A stretch of DNA of 7,418 nucleotides, taken from positions 1 to 7,418 of the forward strand of contig DAOTTW010000444.1 in NCBI GenBank assembly GCA_034437615.1. The letters run 5' to 3'. This document shows positions 1 through 6,072 of the stretch, piece by piece. This DNA comes from DAOTTW01 sp034437615. Its GTDB lineage: Bacteria; Chloroflexota; Anaerolineae; Aggregatilineales; Phototrophicaceae. Every line of letters starts with the position of its first letter. Position 1 is the stretch's first letter. The position numbers were made by a program, and so were the translations under genes. The notes beneath the pieces were generated by a model. That model was not told the origin of the DNA and did no database searches. It saw nothing but the letters and a program-made list of their open reading frames with translations.

Positions 1-22
1 AAATGAGCGACAGGTATAAAGC

Positions 23-469
23 ATGAGCGTCCAGCTATTAACAGATTTTATGAAACTGGTCCTGGATATTACAGGCGCAGAGCGCGGCCTGGCGGTTGAT
101 ACCGAGATGACCATTTGCGCGATGGCCAACTTGGATGAAGACACGGCACAATCCCCGAAATTTAGCGACCTGGCCCTACAAGCCCTCTCCGATGCCATGA
201 CAGACAACGAGGCAGTCATCACCAATAACATCATCACAGACCCCTCACAAGCGCCGACTACGAACACCAACTTTTCGCATTTGCGCTTTGTGGTCGCCAT
301 TCCGCTGCCACAGGTCGGCGCAGTATACGTCGATCAGCCCATCCGCAACGGCGTTATCTCCCGTGATCCGATTGAAAAGTTGCGCCAGCTTGGTGAACAG
401 GTGGCGGCACAGGCCAGTAACACCCCAAATACGGATTTACGCGCCTTGTATGACCAGATGAGCGCTTAA
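23..469 (+). CDS. Small GAF-domain-like protein
   Basis: The 148-residue product is almost entirely one GAF-like domain. The opening helix with the GAF-type phrase DITGAERGLAVD lies near residues 14-26. The core strands VVAIPLP and GAVYVDQP lie near 90-106, and a closing helix (EKLRQLGEQVAAQ) near 118-130. GAF domains bind small ligands or mediate protein contacts in signalling; no ligand-specific residues or chromophore cysteine can be named here. There is no signal peptide or membrane segment, so it should be cytoplasmic. The ATG overlaps a TGA in an upstream frame that is open to the window edge (ATGA at 23-26), so it may be translationally coupled to a gene outside the window. The upstream AGG is a weak ribosome site. 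The stop lies 3 bp from the stop of the convergent receiver-Roadblock gene. The fold is fairly clear; the partner and function are unknown. Confidence 0.8.
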   Translation: MSVQLLTDFMKLVLDITGAERGLAVDTEMTICAMANLDEDTAQSPKFSDLALQALSDAMTDNEAVITNNIITDPSQAPTTNTNFSHLRFVVAIPLPQVGAVYVDQPIRNGVISRDPIEKLRQLGEQVAAQASNTPNTDLRALYDQMSA

Positions 470-472
470 ATT

Positions 473-1351
473 TTATGAGGTCGTCTGCAAGATGCCGTCG
501 ATCATAGTGGCGGTGCGCTTCGTACAGAGCCACACCATACCGGGCTTGATGTGCGTGCCACAGATGACCGCCAGCGAGACGGTGTAGGGCTTGCCGAATT
601 CGATGATATACACGCCACTCTCCCCGCTTTCAAAATACGTCGCATGGAATTTGGATTGATCGAGTAGGTTCGCCAGCGATTTTTGCGAGGGATGGTCGTT
701 ATTCAGCGCGTTAGCCAGCAATTGCGGGCCTTCGTTATCCAGCTTGCCAGATGCGCCGATCACGTTGCCGTCGCTGTCAATCAGGCCAGCGAACCCGGCG
801 CTGACATCACTCAGCAGGCGGTTTAGCTCGGTTTCGATGCGCTGGAATTGGTCACGCCTTAGCAGCAGGGTTGCTGGCTGTGTACGTGGGCCTAGTTGAT
901 TAGCGCGGGCGCGTGTGATGGGCGGATGCTGTGGTTTTTCTTGCGGCTGCGGCTTTTCATCGACCTGTTTGCGCGTCTCTAATTGCCGTTCGACTTGCAT
1001 CAGCATCAGCGTCATGTTCAGCGGCTTATACAGGTAATCCACCGCCCCCAGACGAAAGACAGCCAGCGCGCTTTTCGCGGATAAGTCGTCGTCAATCACG
1101 ATCACACGCGCCTTCGGACGCAGACCGCCGATGACAGCTAACAAATCCATGCCGCTCAGGTCCGGCAGGTCGGCCTCGGTGATAATCAACCCGAAGTCCG
1201 TCAGCAAAATCTCGCTGAGCGCCTCCTCAAAGTTATTCGCCTCGACGGTCGTATAGCCCCCGGCGTGTTCGAGCGTGTCCACGATTTGCGTGCGCAAATC
1301 CTCGTCCTTTGCCACGATCAGAATGCGCTCCGTTTGACCGTTCGCTTTCAC
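473..1351 (-). CDS. Degenerate response-regulator receiver fused to Roadblock/LC7 domain
   Basis: The 292-residue protein has an N-terminal CheY-like receiver (about 9-125), a Pro/Gln/Lys-rich linker (about 126-160) and a C-terminal Roadblock/LC7 (MglB-like) domain (about 163-290, with LIDSDGNVIGASG as a typical core). The receiver lacks key chemistry. The usual Asp pair after the first strand is Ala14-Lys15, the phospho-acceptor position is Glu59 (TEADLPD), and the Thr/Ser switch position is Asp87. The Lys-Pro pair (109-110) is kept. It is therefore probably a pseudo-receiver used for protein contacts rather than a phosphorylated switch. Roadblock proteins in bacteria often regulate Ras-like GTPases of the MglA type; none is visible here. 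The start is GTG with AAGGTG 7 nt upstream, and an in-frame stop close upstream excludes a longer form. No DNA-binding domain is present. Confidence 0.85.
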   Translation of the reverse strand: MKANGQTERILIVAKDEDLRTQIVDTLEHAGGYTTVEANNFEEALSEILLTDFGLIITEADLPDLSGMDLLAVIGGLRPKARVIVIDDDLSAKSALAVFRLGAVDYLYKPLNMTLMLMQVERQLETRKQVDEKPQPQEKPQHPPITRARANQLGPRTQPATLLLRRDQFQRIETELNRLLSDVSAGFAGLIDSDGNVIGASGKLDNEGPQLLANALNNDHPSQKSLANLLDQSKFHATYFESGESGVYIIEFGKPYTVSLAVICGTHIKPGMVWLCTKRTATMIDGILQTTS

Positions 1352-1413
1352 GAGTAATCACCTTCGCTCCCAAGTCTATCACCATTCGTTTTGACTGCTC
1401 CGTTAATTCAGCT

Positions 1414-1419
1414 ATTGTA
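1414..1419 (-). promoter_or_regulatory. Possible -10 box for the receiver-Roadblock gene
   Basis: Read on the minus strand, this is TACAAT, about 63 nt upstream of the GTG start. No convincing -35 hexamer lies 16-18 nt further upstream. The site is plausible by position only. Confidence 0.3.
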
Positions 1420-1540
1420 CCTGATCGCCTTCGGACACGAACAGCCCAACAGAACGACCCGTAGCACGGTCGATTGAGATGTGCCGTTGATCCTGGACGC
1501 CAAAAATCGACGGAAAGGGCTACAGAAACACAACCCATGC

Positions 1541-1570
1541 CTGATGTAAGCTGGCAATCAGGGGTATAAT
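1541..1570 (+). promoter_or_regulatory. Putative sigma-70-type promoter of the Nif11 gene
   Basis: A perfect TATAAT (1565-1570) lies about 55 nt upstream of the chosen start. The -35 region is poor: CTGATG at 1541-1546 matches TTGACA at only 3 of 6 positions with an 18-bp spacer. Transcription would begin near 1577 and leave a leader of about 48 nt. Confidence 0.55.
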
Positions 1571-1624
1571 CGCGCAAATTCATAAGGGCATTATTGATTG
1601 AAGATAGGATTGATTGAGGATACT

Positions 1625-1858
1625 ATGTCAATGGAGTCTGCTTTGCGCTTTTTAGAGCGTGTGGAAAAAGAGGATACGCTGCGCACACAGCTATACATCA
1701 GCAACCCGCGCAGCATGGCAAAACTGCTGCAATTCGCACGCGGCAAGGGCTTTCTGGTCGAAGCCGAGGAGATGCAGGCTGCGCTGGCGCAATATCAGGA
1801 GCAGTTCCCATCCGGCACAGTGGAGCCGCTGAAGCAGTTGCTTGCCGGTGAGGAATGA
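1625..1858 (+). CDS. Nif11-domain small protein
   Basis: The 77-residue product matches the Nif11-like pattern. It has an opening helix MESALRFLERVEKEDTLRTQ (3-22), then a second helix with KLLQFARGKGF (33-43), then EAEEMQAAL (46-54), which resembles the family's GF-x-TEEEL signature. Nif11 domains occur in small proteins near nitrogenase genes and as leader regions of ribosomally made modified peptides. No Gly-Gly cleavage site, core-peptide region or modification enzyme is visible, so a precursor-peptide role is unsupported. The ATG at 1625 has GAGGA at 1616-1620, 4 nt upstream; the ATG at 1631 would give 10 nt spacing and is an alternative. A TTG at 1598 would add nine residues but falls ahead of this ribosome site. 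The protein is soluble and alone in its transcription unit. Family fairly sure; role unknown. Confidence 0.75.
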   Translation: MSMESALRFLERVEKEDTLRTQLYISNPRSMAKLLQFARGKGFLVEAEEMQAALAQYQEQFPSGTVEPLKQLLAGEE

Positions 1859-1871
1859 GGTTTGTATCAAT

Positions 1872-1921
1872 GCAGCCCGGATGTAGGGACGCGCTGAACC
1901 CTGGTGCCTACGCTGGGCTGC
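1872..1921. repeat. Long hairpin after the Nif11 gene
   Basis: GCAGCCC (1872-1878) pairs with GGGCTGC (1915-1921). Inside it, GTAGG (1883-1887) pairs with CCTAC (1907-1911). There is no T-tract after it, so it is not a classical intrinsic terminator, though it may protect the 3' end of the Nif11 mRNA. It ends exactly where the next repeat element begins. A GCAGCCCACGTAG string near 4166 is similar to its reverse complement, which suggests an interspersed repeat family. Confidence 0.5.
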
Positions 1922-2106
1922 GGTAACTACTCAGGTAGGTGTTCCATTCTCAGTCGCCAGACGTTAAAACGTCCGGCTCCGTTAAGGACAAGCCTGCTCA
2001 AGCAGGCTGTATGCAGCTTGCAATAGCCCCCTTCAGGGGGGTTGGCCCTGCGGCAGCCGCTGGCTTTAGCCAGTGGCGACACACACAGACTGGCCTGAGT
2101 CGTTAC
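1922..2106. mobile_element. Interspersed element with terminal inverted repeats, copy 1
   Basis: The left end is GGTAACTACTCAG (1922-1934); the right end, CTGAGTCGTTAC (2095-2106), is nearly its reverse complement. Four hairpins follow in series: 1956-1977 (GACGTT/AACGTC core), 1991-2008 (AGCCTGCT/AGCAGGCT), 2027-2041 (CCCCC/GGGGG with TTCA loop) and 2057-2076 (CTGGCT/AGCCAG core). The right 75 bp recurs in reverse complement at 6565-6640 with about 6-8 differences. It encodes no credible protein. It looks like a small non-autonomous, hairpin-rich element of a MITE-like or palindrome-associated type. Hairpin-rich ends are also known for IS200/IS605-family elements, but no such transposase is present to link it. 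Confidence 0.6.
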
Positions 2107-2186
2107 GGGCTGCGCGTCCGCAAACTGCCACACTATTTGCGCCGTGCCGTACCGGGCCAAAACGCACACCTTTACGCATCGTTGCG
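2107..2186. other. Spacer downstream of the sigma factor gene, with a 14-bp repeat
   Basis: The stretch beyond element copy 1 and before the sigma factor stop codon has no gene and no clear terminator. GCGCGTCCGCAAAC at 2112-2125 is identical to 4213-4226, which lies downstream of the other minus-strand operon. Confidence 0.4.
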
Positions 2187-3380
2187 CTAGCCCAGGTAAT
2201 CACGCAATTGGCGGCTGCGGCGCGGATGCCGCAAGCGGCGCAGGGCACGCCCCTCAATCTGCCGGATGCGCTCACGGGTCAGGCCGAACTTCTGCCCGAC
2301 TTCCTCTAACGTGTAGCTACGCCCGTTTTGCAAGCCAAAACGCAGGCGCAAAATGCGTGCTTCACGCGGCGTAAGCGTGGTCAGCAGTTCTTCTAGCTTG
2401 TCCTTCAGCATCGCCGAATAGGTGCTTTCCGCCGGGGTGGGCGCTTCGTCGTTCTCGATGAAATTGCCGAGTTCGCTGTCGTCGTCTTCGCCCACAGGAT
2501 GCTCCAGGCTTAGCGGTTGCCAGGAGACCTTGAGCATCCACTGCACCTTACGCGGCTCGACCTCCATCTCGGTTGCAATCTCTTCAATGGTCGGCTTGCG
2601 GCCCAGCGACTGCTCCAAATCACGGGCCACGCGATACAGGCGGCGGATGCGGTCACTCATATGCACCGGCACGCGGATCGTGCGCCCCTGATCCGCGATA
2701 GCGCGGCTGATTGTCTGCCGAATCCACCAGGTTGCATAAGTGCTGAAGCGATAGCCGCGCCGATAATCGAATTTCTCGACGGCTTTCATCAGGCCGATGT
2801 TGCCTTCCTGGATTAAATCTAGAAACGGCACGCTGCGCGACATGTATTTTTTGGCGATAGAGACGACGAGGCGGGTATTGGCTTTGATGATGTGTTCGCG
2901 GGCGTCTTTGCCATCCTGCACACTGGCGAGCAAGGTAGCAGCGTCGGGGTGGTCCGGGCTGCGCGTCAGTTCTTTTTGCGCCTTGACGCCTGCTTCGTAG
3001 CGCTTGGCGAGGCTGACCTCCTCCTCTGTCGTCAGCAACGGCACGCGGGCCATTTCCTTCAAATACAGGCCGATGGTATCGCTAGAGGCAATTTCGGATA
3101 AATCGTACTCGTGCAGTGCGTCATCGTCTGCGTCGGCATCATCGAGCGCGTCATCGTCGTAAGCGTCTGCCTCTTCATAAAACCCGGTATCATCGTCGTG
3201 GTCCCCATCTTGACCTAAATTTCTATCAAATAAGTAATCTTCGTCATCTGTATCTCGGTAGCGGTCTGAATCCTGGAGCTGATGGCTTCGCCCTGTCAGG
3301 CCCCGGCCTCGCTTGTTGTCGAGACCGGGGTCTGGGTTGAAGCCCAGTTCCGGGTTATATGTCGCATCGTAATCGACCAC
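2187..3380 (-). CDS. rpoD: Primary-type RNA polymerase sigma factor (RpoD/SigA family)
   Basis: The 397-residue protein is a sigma-70 factor that directs RNA polymerase to -35/-10 promoters. An Asp/Glu-rich N-terminal region (about 37-95) precedes region 1.2 (DTIGLYLKEMARVPLLT, 101-117). Region 2 contains LVVSIAKKYMSR (171-182), DLIQEGNIGLMKAVEKFD (188-205) and the -10-contacting segment RFSTYATWWIRQTISRAI (211-228). Region 3 spans about 235-315, with the region 3.2 loop at PVGEDDDSELGNFIEND (295-311). The region 4.2 helix-turn-helix is YTLEEVGQKFGLTRERIRQIE (356-376). The start is GTG with a strong GGGGGA upstream. It lies 36 bp after the DUF177 gene and most likely shares its promoter, so a SigA-type factor would help drive its own operon. 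All regions of a primary factor are present, but a genome may carry close paralogues, so 'the' housekeeping role is likely rather than proven. Confidence 0.92.
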   Translation of the reverse strand: MVDYDATYNPELGFNPDPGLDNKRGRGLTGRSHQLQDSDRYRDTDDEDYLFDRNLGQDGDHDDDTGFYEEADAYDDDALDDADADDDALHEYDLSEIASSDTIGLYLKEMARVPLLTTEEEVSLAKRYEAGVKAQKELTRSPDHPDAATLLASVQDGKDAREHIIKANTRLVVSIAKKYMSRSVPFLDLIQEGNIGLMKAVEKFDYRRGYRFSTYATWWIRQTISRAIADQGRTIRVPVHMSDRIRRLYRVARDLEQSLGRKPTIEEIATEMEVEPRKVQWMLKVSWQPLSLEHPVGEDDDSELGNFIENDEAPTPAESTYSAMLKDKLEELLTTLTPREARILRLRFGLQNGRSYTLEEVGQKFGLTRERIRQIEGRALRRLRHPRRSRQLRDYLG

Positions 3381-3416
3381 GAGCTTTCCCCCAAATTGTG
3401 CAGATGGCTACAGTGG

Positions 3417-3950
3417 TTAATCTGCTGAGTCTAGCAATTCTTTGAGCTTCGCCATGCGCGGGTCAATGTGCTCTAGCTCACAATGGCAAGTCTCAAGGTT
3501 CAGGTTAGCGCCGCACTCTGGGCATAAACCCTTACAGTCATCCTGACAAAGTGCTTTGTGCGATGTGGCGATCAGCACCTCCGCCCGCAACAGCGGCGAT
3601 AGATCGAGAATGTGATCGGCTCCTATACTGAATTCGGCATCTGAGCGGGGTGGGTGCGCGTACAGTTCTTCCAGGCGAACGGCTACATCTTGCTGCAAAG
3701 GCGTCAAGCAACGTGAGCATTCGTTATCCGCACCCAGGTGTAACTGGCCCTGGACGAGAATGCCCTCTTTCATGCGGCTCAGGCGCATGTGCCCGTCAAT
3801 GTAGTGTACGATGAGGTCATCGGCAACGCGCACCGGGTCGGGGATGTGCATCTCTGAATCCTGGCTGTTACCCGGCCCATCAGCGATCAAAAAGCCAACA
3901 TTGATCTTCAGCACGCGGTTGCTCAGGTATCTGCCATGCAGTGGTTTCAC
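3417..3950 (-). CDS. YceD/DUF177 family zinc-ribbon-like protein
   Basis: The 177-residue protein has the DUF177 (YceD) layout: an N-terminal beta-rich part, a CSRC motif (78-81), and a cysteine-rich C-terminal section with C135, C139, the CPEC pair (143-146) and CHC (155-157), ending in DPRMAKLKELLD. In bacteria and plants this family is linked to 23S rRNA accumulation and large-subunit biogenesis; the cysteines suggest metal binding. The start is GTG with GAAGGT 8 nt upstream. In many bacteria rpmF (ribosomal protein L32) follows directly. Here the 36-bp gap to the sigma gene leaves no room for it, so the gene pairs with rpoD instead. Family assignment is firm; the biochemical role is known only from relatives. 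Confidence 0.88.
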   Translation of the reverse strand: MKPLHGRYLSNRVLKINVGFLIADGPGNSQDSEMHIPDPVRVADDLIVHYIDGHMRLSRMKEGILVQGQLHLGADNECSRCLTPLQQDVAVRLEELYAHPPRSDAEFSIGADHILDLSPLLRAEVLIATSHKALCQDDCKGLCPECGANLNLETCHCELEHIDPRMAKLKELLDSAD

Positions 3951-4018
3951 GAGATTGTACCTTCAGTGGTAACGCCGGATGGCTTGGCAGGGTCGAGCAG
4001 AATCAGGTCCGCCACCAT
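3947..4018 (-). CDS. Possible 23-codon leader ORF ahead of the DUF177 gene
   Basis: On the minus strand, an ATG at 4018-4016 opens 23 codons beginning MVADLILLDPAKPSG and ending in TGA at 3949-3947. The stop overlaps the GTG start of DUF177 as GTGA. Composition looks protein-like, and the overlap would allow translational coupling. Against it: there is no ribosome site, and the ATG is buried in the arm of a strong hairpin. It could be chance. Confidence 0.22.
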   Translation of the reverse strand: MVADLILLDPAKPSGVTTEGTIS

Positions 4019-4068
4019 CCGGTATCAGGCACCGGATAGGTGGTTTGAGTGGTAACGCAGACCTCGCC
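3951..4068 (-). promoter_or_regulatory. Structured 5' leader of the DUF177-rpoD operon
   Basis: The leader is about 118 nt, from the predicted start near 4068 to the GTG. It contains a hairpin of 12 base pairs with one bulged base (arms 4031-4043 and 4012-4023). An 8-nt block, CCATCCGG (3982-3975 read on the minus strand), is complementary to CCGGATGG in the 3' arm (4022-4015) and could compete with the hairpin. GCGTTACCACT occurs twice (4058-4048 and 3975-3965), once near the transcript start and once just before the ribosome site. This layout suits an mRNA regulator, but it matches no riboswitch or ribosomal leader class I recognise. Confidence 0.5.
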
Positions 4069-4074
4069 ATGTCG

Positions 4075-4104
4075 ATTATATGGAACGGGTAGCAGGGGTG
4101 TCAA
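4075..4104 (-). promoter_or_regulatory. Consensus sigma-70 promoter of the DUF177-rpoD operon
   Basis: On the minus strand, TTGACA (4104-4099) and TATAAT (4080-4075) are both perfect, separated by 18 bp. The predicted start is near 4068. It is the best promoter in the window and points straight at the DUF177 gene. Confidence 0.8.
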
Positions 4105-4253
4105 GTTATGGGATTTGCAAGAAACTTAAAAGTCACCTTTTTTATTGGTTCTATACAGATGGGCAGCAGCCCACGTAGCCCTACAGGGCCTCGTTCGCAG
4201 GGACGCGCCTCGGCGCGTCCGCAAACCTGATTGATTATTCTGTTGAAGTAACC
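4105..4253. repeat. Gene-free spacer with a GC-rich hairpin repeat downstream of the MoeZ-like gene
   Basis: GGACGCGCC (4201-4209) and GGCGCGTCC (4212-4220) form a perfect GC-rich hairpin. A second small hairpin, GCCC-TACA-GGGC, lies at 4178-4189. Neither is followed by a T-tract in the minus-strand direction, so intrinsic termination of the MoeZ transcript is not evident. Near 4135-4145 there is a short T-run on the plus strand with no clear stem. The 14 bases at 4213-4226 are repeated at 2112-2125. Confidence 0.45.
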
Positions 4254-5513
4254 TTAGTATTGCGGCAGCTTGGGGTCAATCTCGTTGGCCCAGGCCAAAA
4301 TGCCGCCCGTGACGTTATACATCTGCTCGGCATCGTAGCCCGCTTCTCGCAAGAAGTTGATGCTATCGGCGCTGCGCTGACCACTGCGGCAATGCACCAT
4401 CAGCGGCTTATCCTGCGGAATCTGCGCCAGCACAGTCTCCTCGGGGCGTTTACGACCCGCTAGCACGGCGTTCTTCGCGGCCTGAATCTCGCCCTTTGGG
4501 ATGCGGAGTGTGCCATCAATCGCGGCAATTTCCCATTCGTGCGGGTCGCGCACATCCAGCACGATCATGTTTTCGCCCGCGTCGATCTTAGCCTTCAGGT
4601 CGCTCACGTTGATCGTCTTCATGCCAGCATATTTTTCATCATTATCGCCGTTGCCGTTGACGCTGAAATCGCTGTGATCGTGGGCAGGCATCCCGCAGAA
4701 CTGCTCGTAGTCGATCAATTCTACGTCTTCGGGTCGCACGTGCTCAGCGCATACGGGGCAATTGGGGTCCTTGCGCACCTTAATCGTGTTGAATTCCATA
4801 TCCAGCGCATCATAAAGCAACATGCGGCCAATCATCGGCTTGCCGATGCCAAGCAGCAGCTTAATGGCTTCGGTGGCTTGCATCGTGCCGATAGTCCCCG
4901 GCAGGATGCCCAGGACGCCGCCTTCGGCGCAGCTTGGCACCAGCCCTGGCGGGGGCGGCTCTGGGAACATGCAACGATAGCACGGCCCTTCTTGCGCGTA
5001 AAAGACGCTAAGCTGCCCTTCAAAGCGGAAGATGCTGCCATAGACGTTGGGCTTACCGAGCTTGACGCAGGCATCATTGACCAGATAGCGCGTCGGGAAG
5101 TTATCGGTGCCGTCAATAATCACGTCGTAGGGTTCAAATAGCGCCAGGGCGTTTTCGCTGGTCAGGGGCACGTTGTATTTGTCGATGCTGATGTCCGGGT
5201 TCAGGTCAAGCAGGCGCTTCTCGGCGCTGTCCAGCTTGCTCTGGCCGACGGTGCTGACCCCGTGAATAATCTGGCGTTGCAGGTTGGTCTCGTCCACCGT
5301 GTCATAATCCACCAGGCCCATGCGCCCGACGCCCGCCGCCGCCAGATACAACGCGGTCGGGCTGCCGAGGCCACCGGTGCCGATCAGCAGCACGCTGGCT
5401 GCCTTCAGGCGTTGCTGCCCTTCCATGCCGATTTCCGGCATGATGACGTGGCGGCTGTAGCGCTTGACCTCTGCGTTTGATAGTTGTGCCACATCTTGCA
5501 CGATTGCTTGCAT
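4254..5513 (-). CDS. moeZ: MoeZ-like adenylyltransferase/sulfurtransferase (ThiF/MoeB E1 domain plus rhodanese)
   Basis: The 419-residue protein activates the C-terminal glycine of a small ubiquitin-like sulfur carrier (MoaD, ThiS or CysO type) by adenylation and can pass on sulfur as a persulfide. The N-terminal ThiF/MoeB domain (about 12-265) shows the nucleotide loop GTGGLG (45-50), NLQRQIIH (77-84), DGTDNFPTR (134-142), a likely transfer cysteine in VPSCAEGG (192-199), and zinc pairs CYRC (178-181) and CPVC (252-255). A linker follows. The C-terminal rhodanese domain (about 299-416) has active-site Cys375 in HCRSGQRS. Length and order match MoeZ/MoeBR proteins. The ATG has GGAGAG 6 nt upstream. 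It is last in a minus-strand cluster, 43 bp after the thioredoxin-like gene. No sulfur-carrier gene is visible in the window, so the pathway (molybdopterin, thiamine, cysteine or thiolation) stays open. Confidence 0.9.
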   Translation of the reverse strand: MQAIVQDVAQLSNAEVKRYSRHVIMPEIGMEGQQRLKAASVLLIGTGGLGSPTALYLAAAGVGRMGLVDYDTVDETNLQRQIIHGVSTVGQSKLDSAEKRLLDLNPDISIDKYNVPLTSENALALFEPYDVIIDGTDNFPTRYLVNDACVKLGKPNVYGSIFRFEGQLSVFYAQEGPCYRCMFPEPPPPGLVPSCAEGGVLGILPGTIGTMQATEAIKLLLGIGKPMIGRMLLYDALDMEFNTIKVRKDPNCPVCAEHVRPEDVELIDYEQFCGMPAHDHSDFSVNGNGDNDEKYAGMKTINVSDLKAKIDAGENMIVLDVRDPHEWEIAAIDGTLRIPKGEIQAAKNAVLAGRKRPEETVLAQIPQDKPLMVHCRSGQRSADSINFLREAGYDAEQMYNVTGGILAWANEIDPKLPQY

Positions 5514-5556
5514 CGCGTTCTCTCCGTCTTTTTGCTGCTTGTGTTGGTGTGCGTAT

Positions 5557-6009
5557 TCAACTGGTTTGCTTCAGTATTGGCGCTGTTGGCCTTTTGTCGG
5601 CGGCAAACGCGCCTTCGATCTGCCGCATGAGGACTTGCTCGTTTGTTGCTCCATTATTGACGCTGTGTGGCCGCAGATTCTTATCTAGCACGAAGGTGGT
5701 CGGCACGGAAAGCACGCGCCAACGTTTAGCAGCTTCTGGGTCTTGTGTGGCGTCAATCTGGATAACTTGCAGCTTGTCGTTGAGTTGCTCCCGCAGGCGC
5801 TGTAACGCGGGCTTCTGCACGGTGATGCAGGGCATACATTGCGGCGTGGTGAAATACACGATCGTCGGCATGTCGCGCTGCAAGCCCTGCAACAGCGGGT
5901 CGCTATTGCTATCTTGCGCAGCGCGGCGCAGTTGATAGCGCGTCAGCAGGCGATACGCCATAAAACCAGCAGCCAGTATGACGATGATGATGAGCAAGCG
6001 GTCCAGCAT
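5557..6009 (-). CDS. Membrane-anchored thioredoxin-like protein
   Basis: The 150-residue protein starts with one hydrophobic segment (about 4-22), which probably anchors it in the membrane. A thioredoxin fold follows: VYFTTPQCMPC (51-61) carries a CMPC redox site (C58, C61), and SVPTTFVLD (101-109) supplies the cis-proline strand. CxxC thioredoxins exchange disulfides with partner proteins. By the positive-inside rule the Arg-rich stretch after the segment (R20, R24, R28, R29) favours a domain facing the cytoplasm, though this is not certain. The ATG has GTGGAG about 8 nt upstream. It sits between a DUF4395 membrane protein (63 bp upstream) and the MoeZ-like gene (43 bp downstream), which suggests a redox or sulfur-relay partner role. 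There is no sign of damage. Confidence 0.85.
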   Translation of the reverse strand: MLDRLLIIIVILAAGFMAYRLLTRYQLRRAAQDSNSDPLLQGLQRDMPTIVYFTTPQCMPCITVQKPALQRLREQLNDKLQVIQIDATQDPEAAKRWRVLSVPTTFVLDKNLRPHSVNNGATNEQVLMRQIEGAFAADKRPTAPILKQTS

Positions 6010-6031
6010 GGTATAAACTCCACTTATGTTA

Positions 6032-6060
6032 AATATAAGCTTTACTTATGCTCTGGGCAA
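6032..6060 (-). promoter_or_regulatory. Possible internal promoter for the thioredoxin-moeZ pair
   Basis: On the minus strand, TTGCCC (6060-6055) and TATATT (6037-6032) are separated by exactly 17 bp, each close to consensus. Transcription would start near 6025, just ahead of the ribosome site. ACTTATG (plus strand) occurs at 6022-6028 and 6044-6050, a 22-bp period, around the -10 box. Confidence 0.4.
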
Positions 6061-6072
6061 AAAAAGAGCGCG

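Noticed and set aside
1..26. C-terminal end of an upstream plus-strand gene
   Set aside because: One frame stays open from the window edge to a TGA overlapping the GAF start, but 8 codons are too few to support a feature.
1233..1583. Open frame on the minus strand reaching into the divergent promoter region
   Set aside because: It overlaps the receiver-Roadblock gene in another frame, has an Arg-rich low-quality translation, and would cover the Nif11 promoter.
2175..2186. Terminator for the sigma factor gene (CGCA/TGCG hairpin)
   Set aside because: The stem is only 4 bp and no T-tract follows on the minus strand.
6050..6069. Terminator between DUF4395 and the thioredoxin gene (GCTCT/AGAGC around an A-run)
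   Set aside because: The A/T-run is in the loop rather than after a stem, and the stem is only 5 bp.
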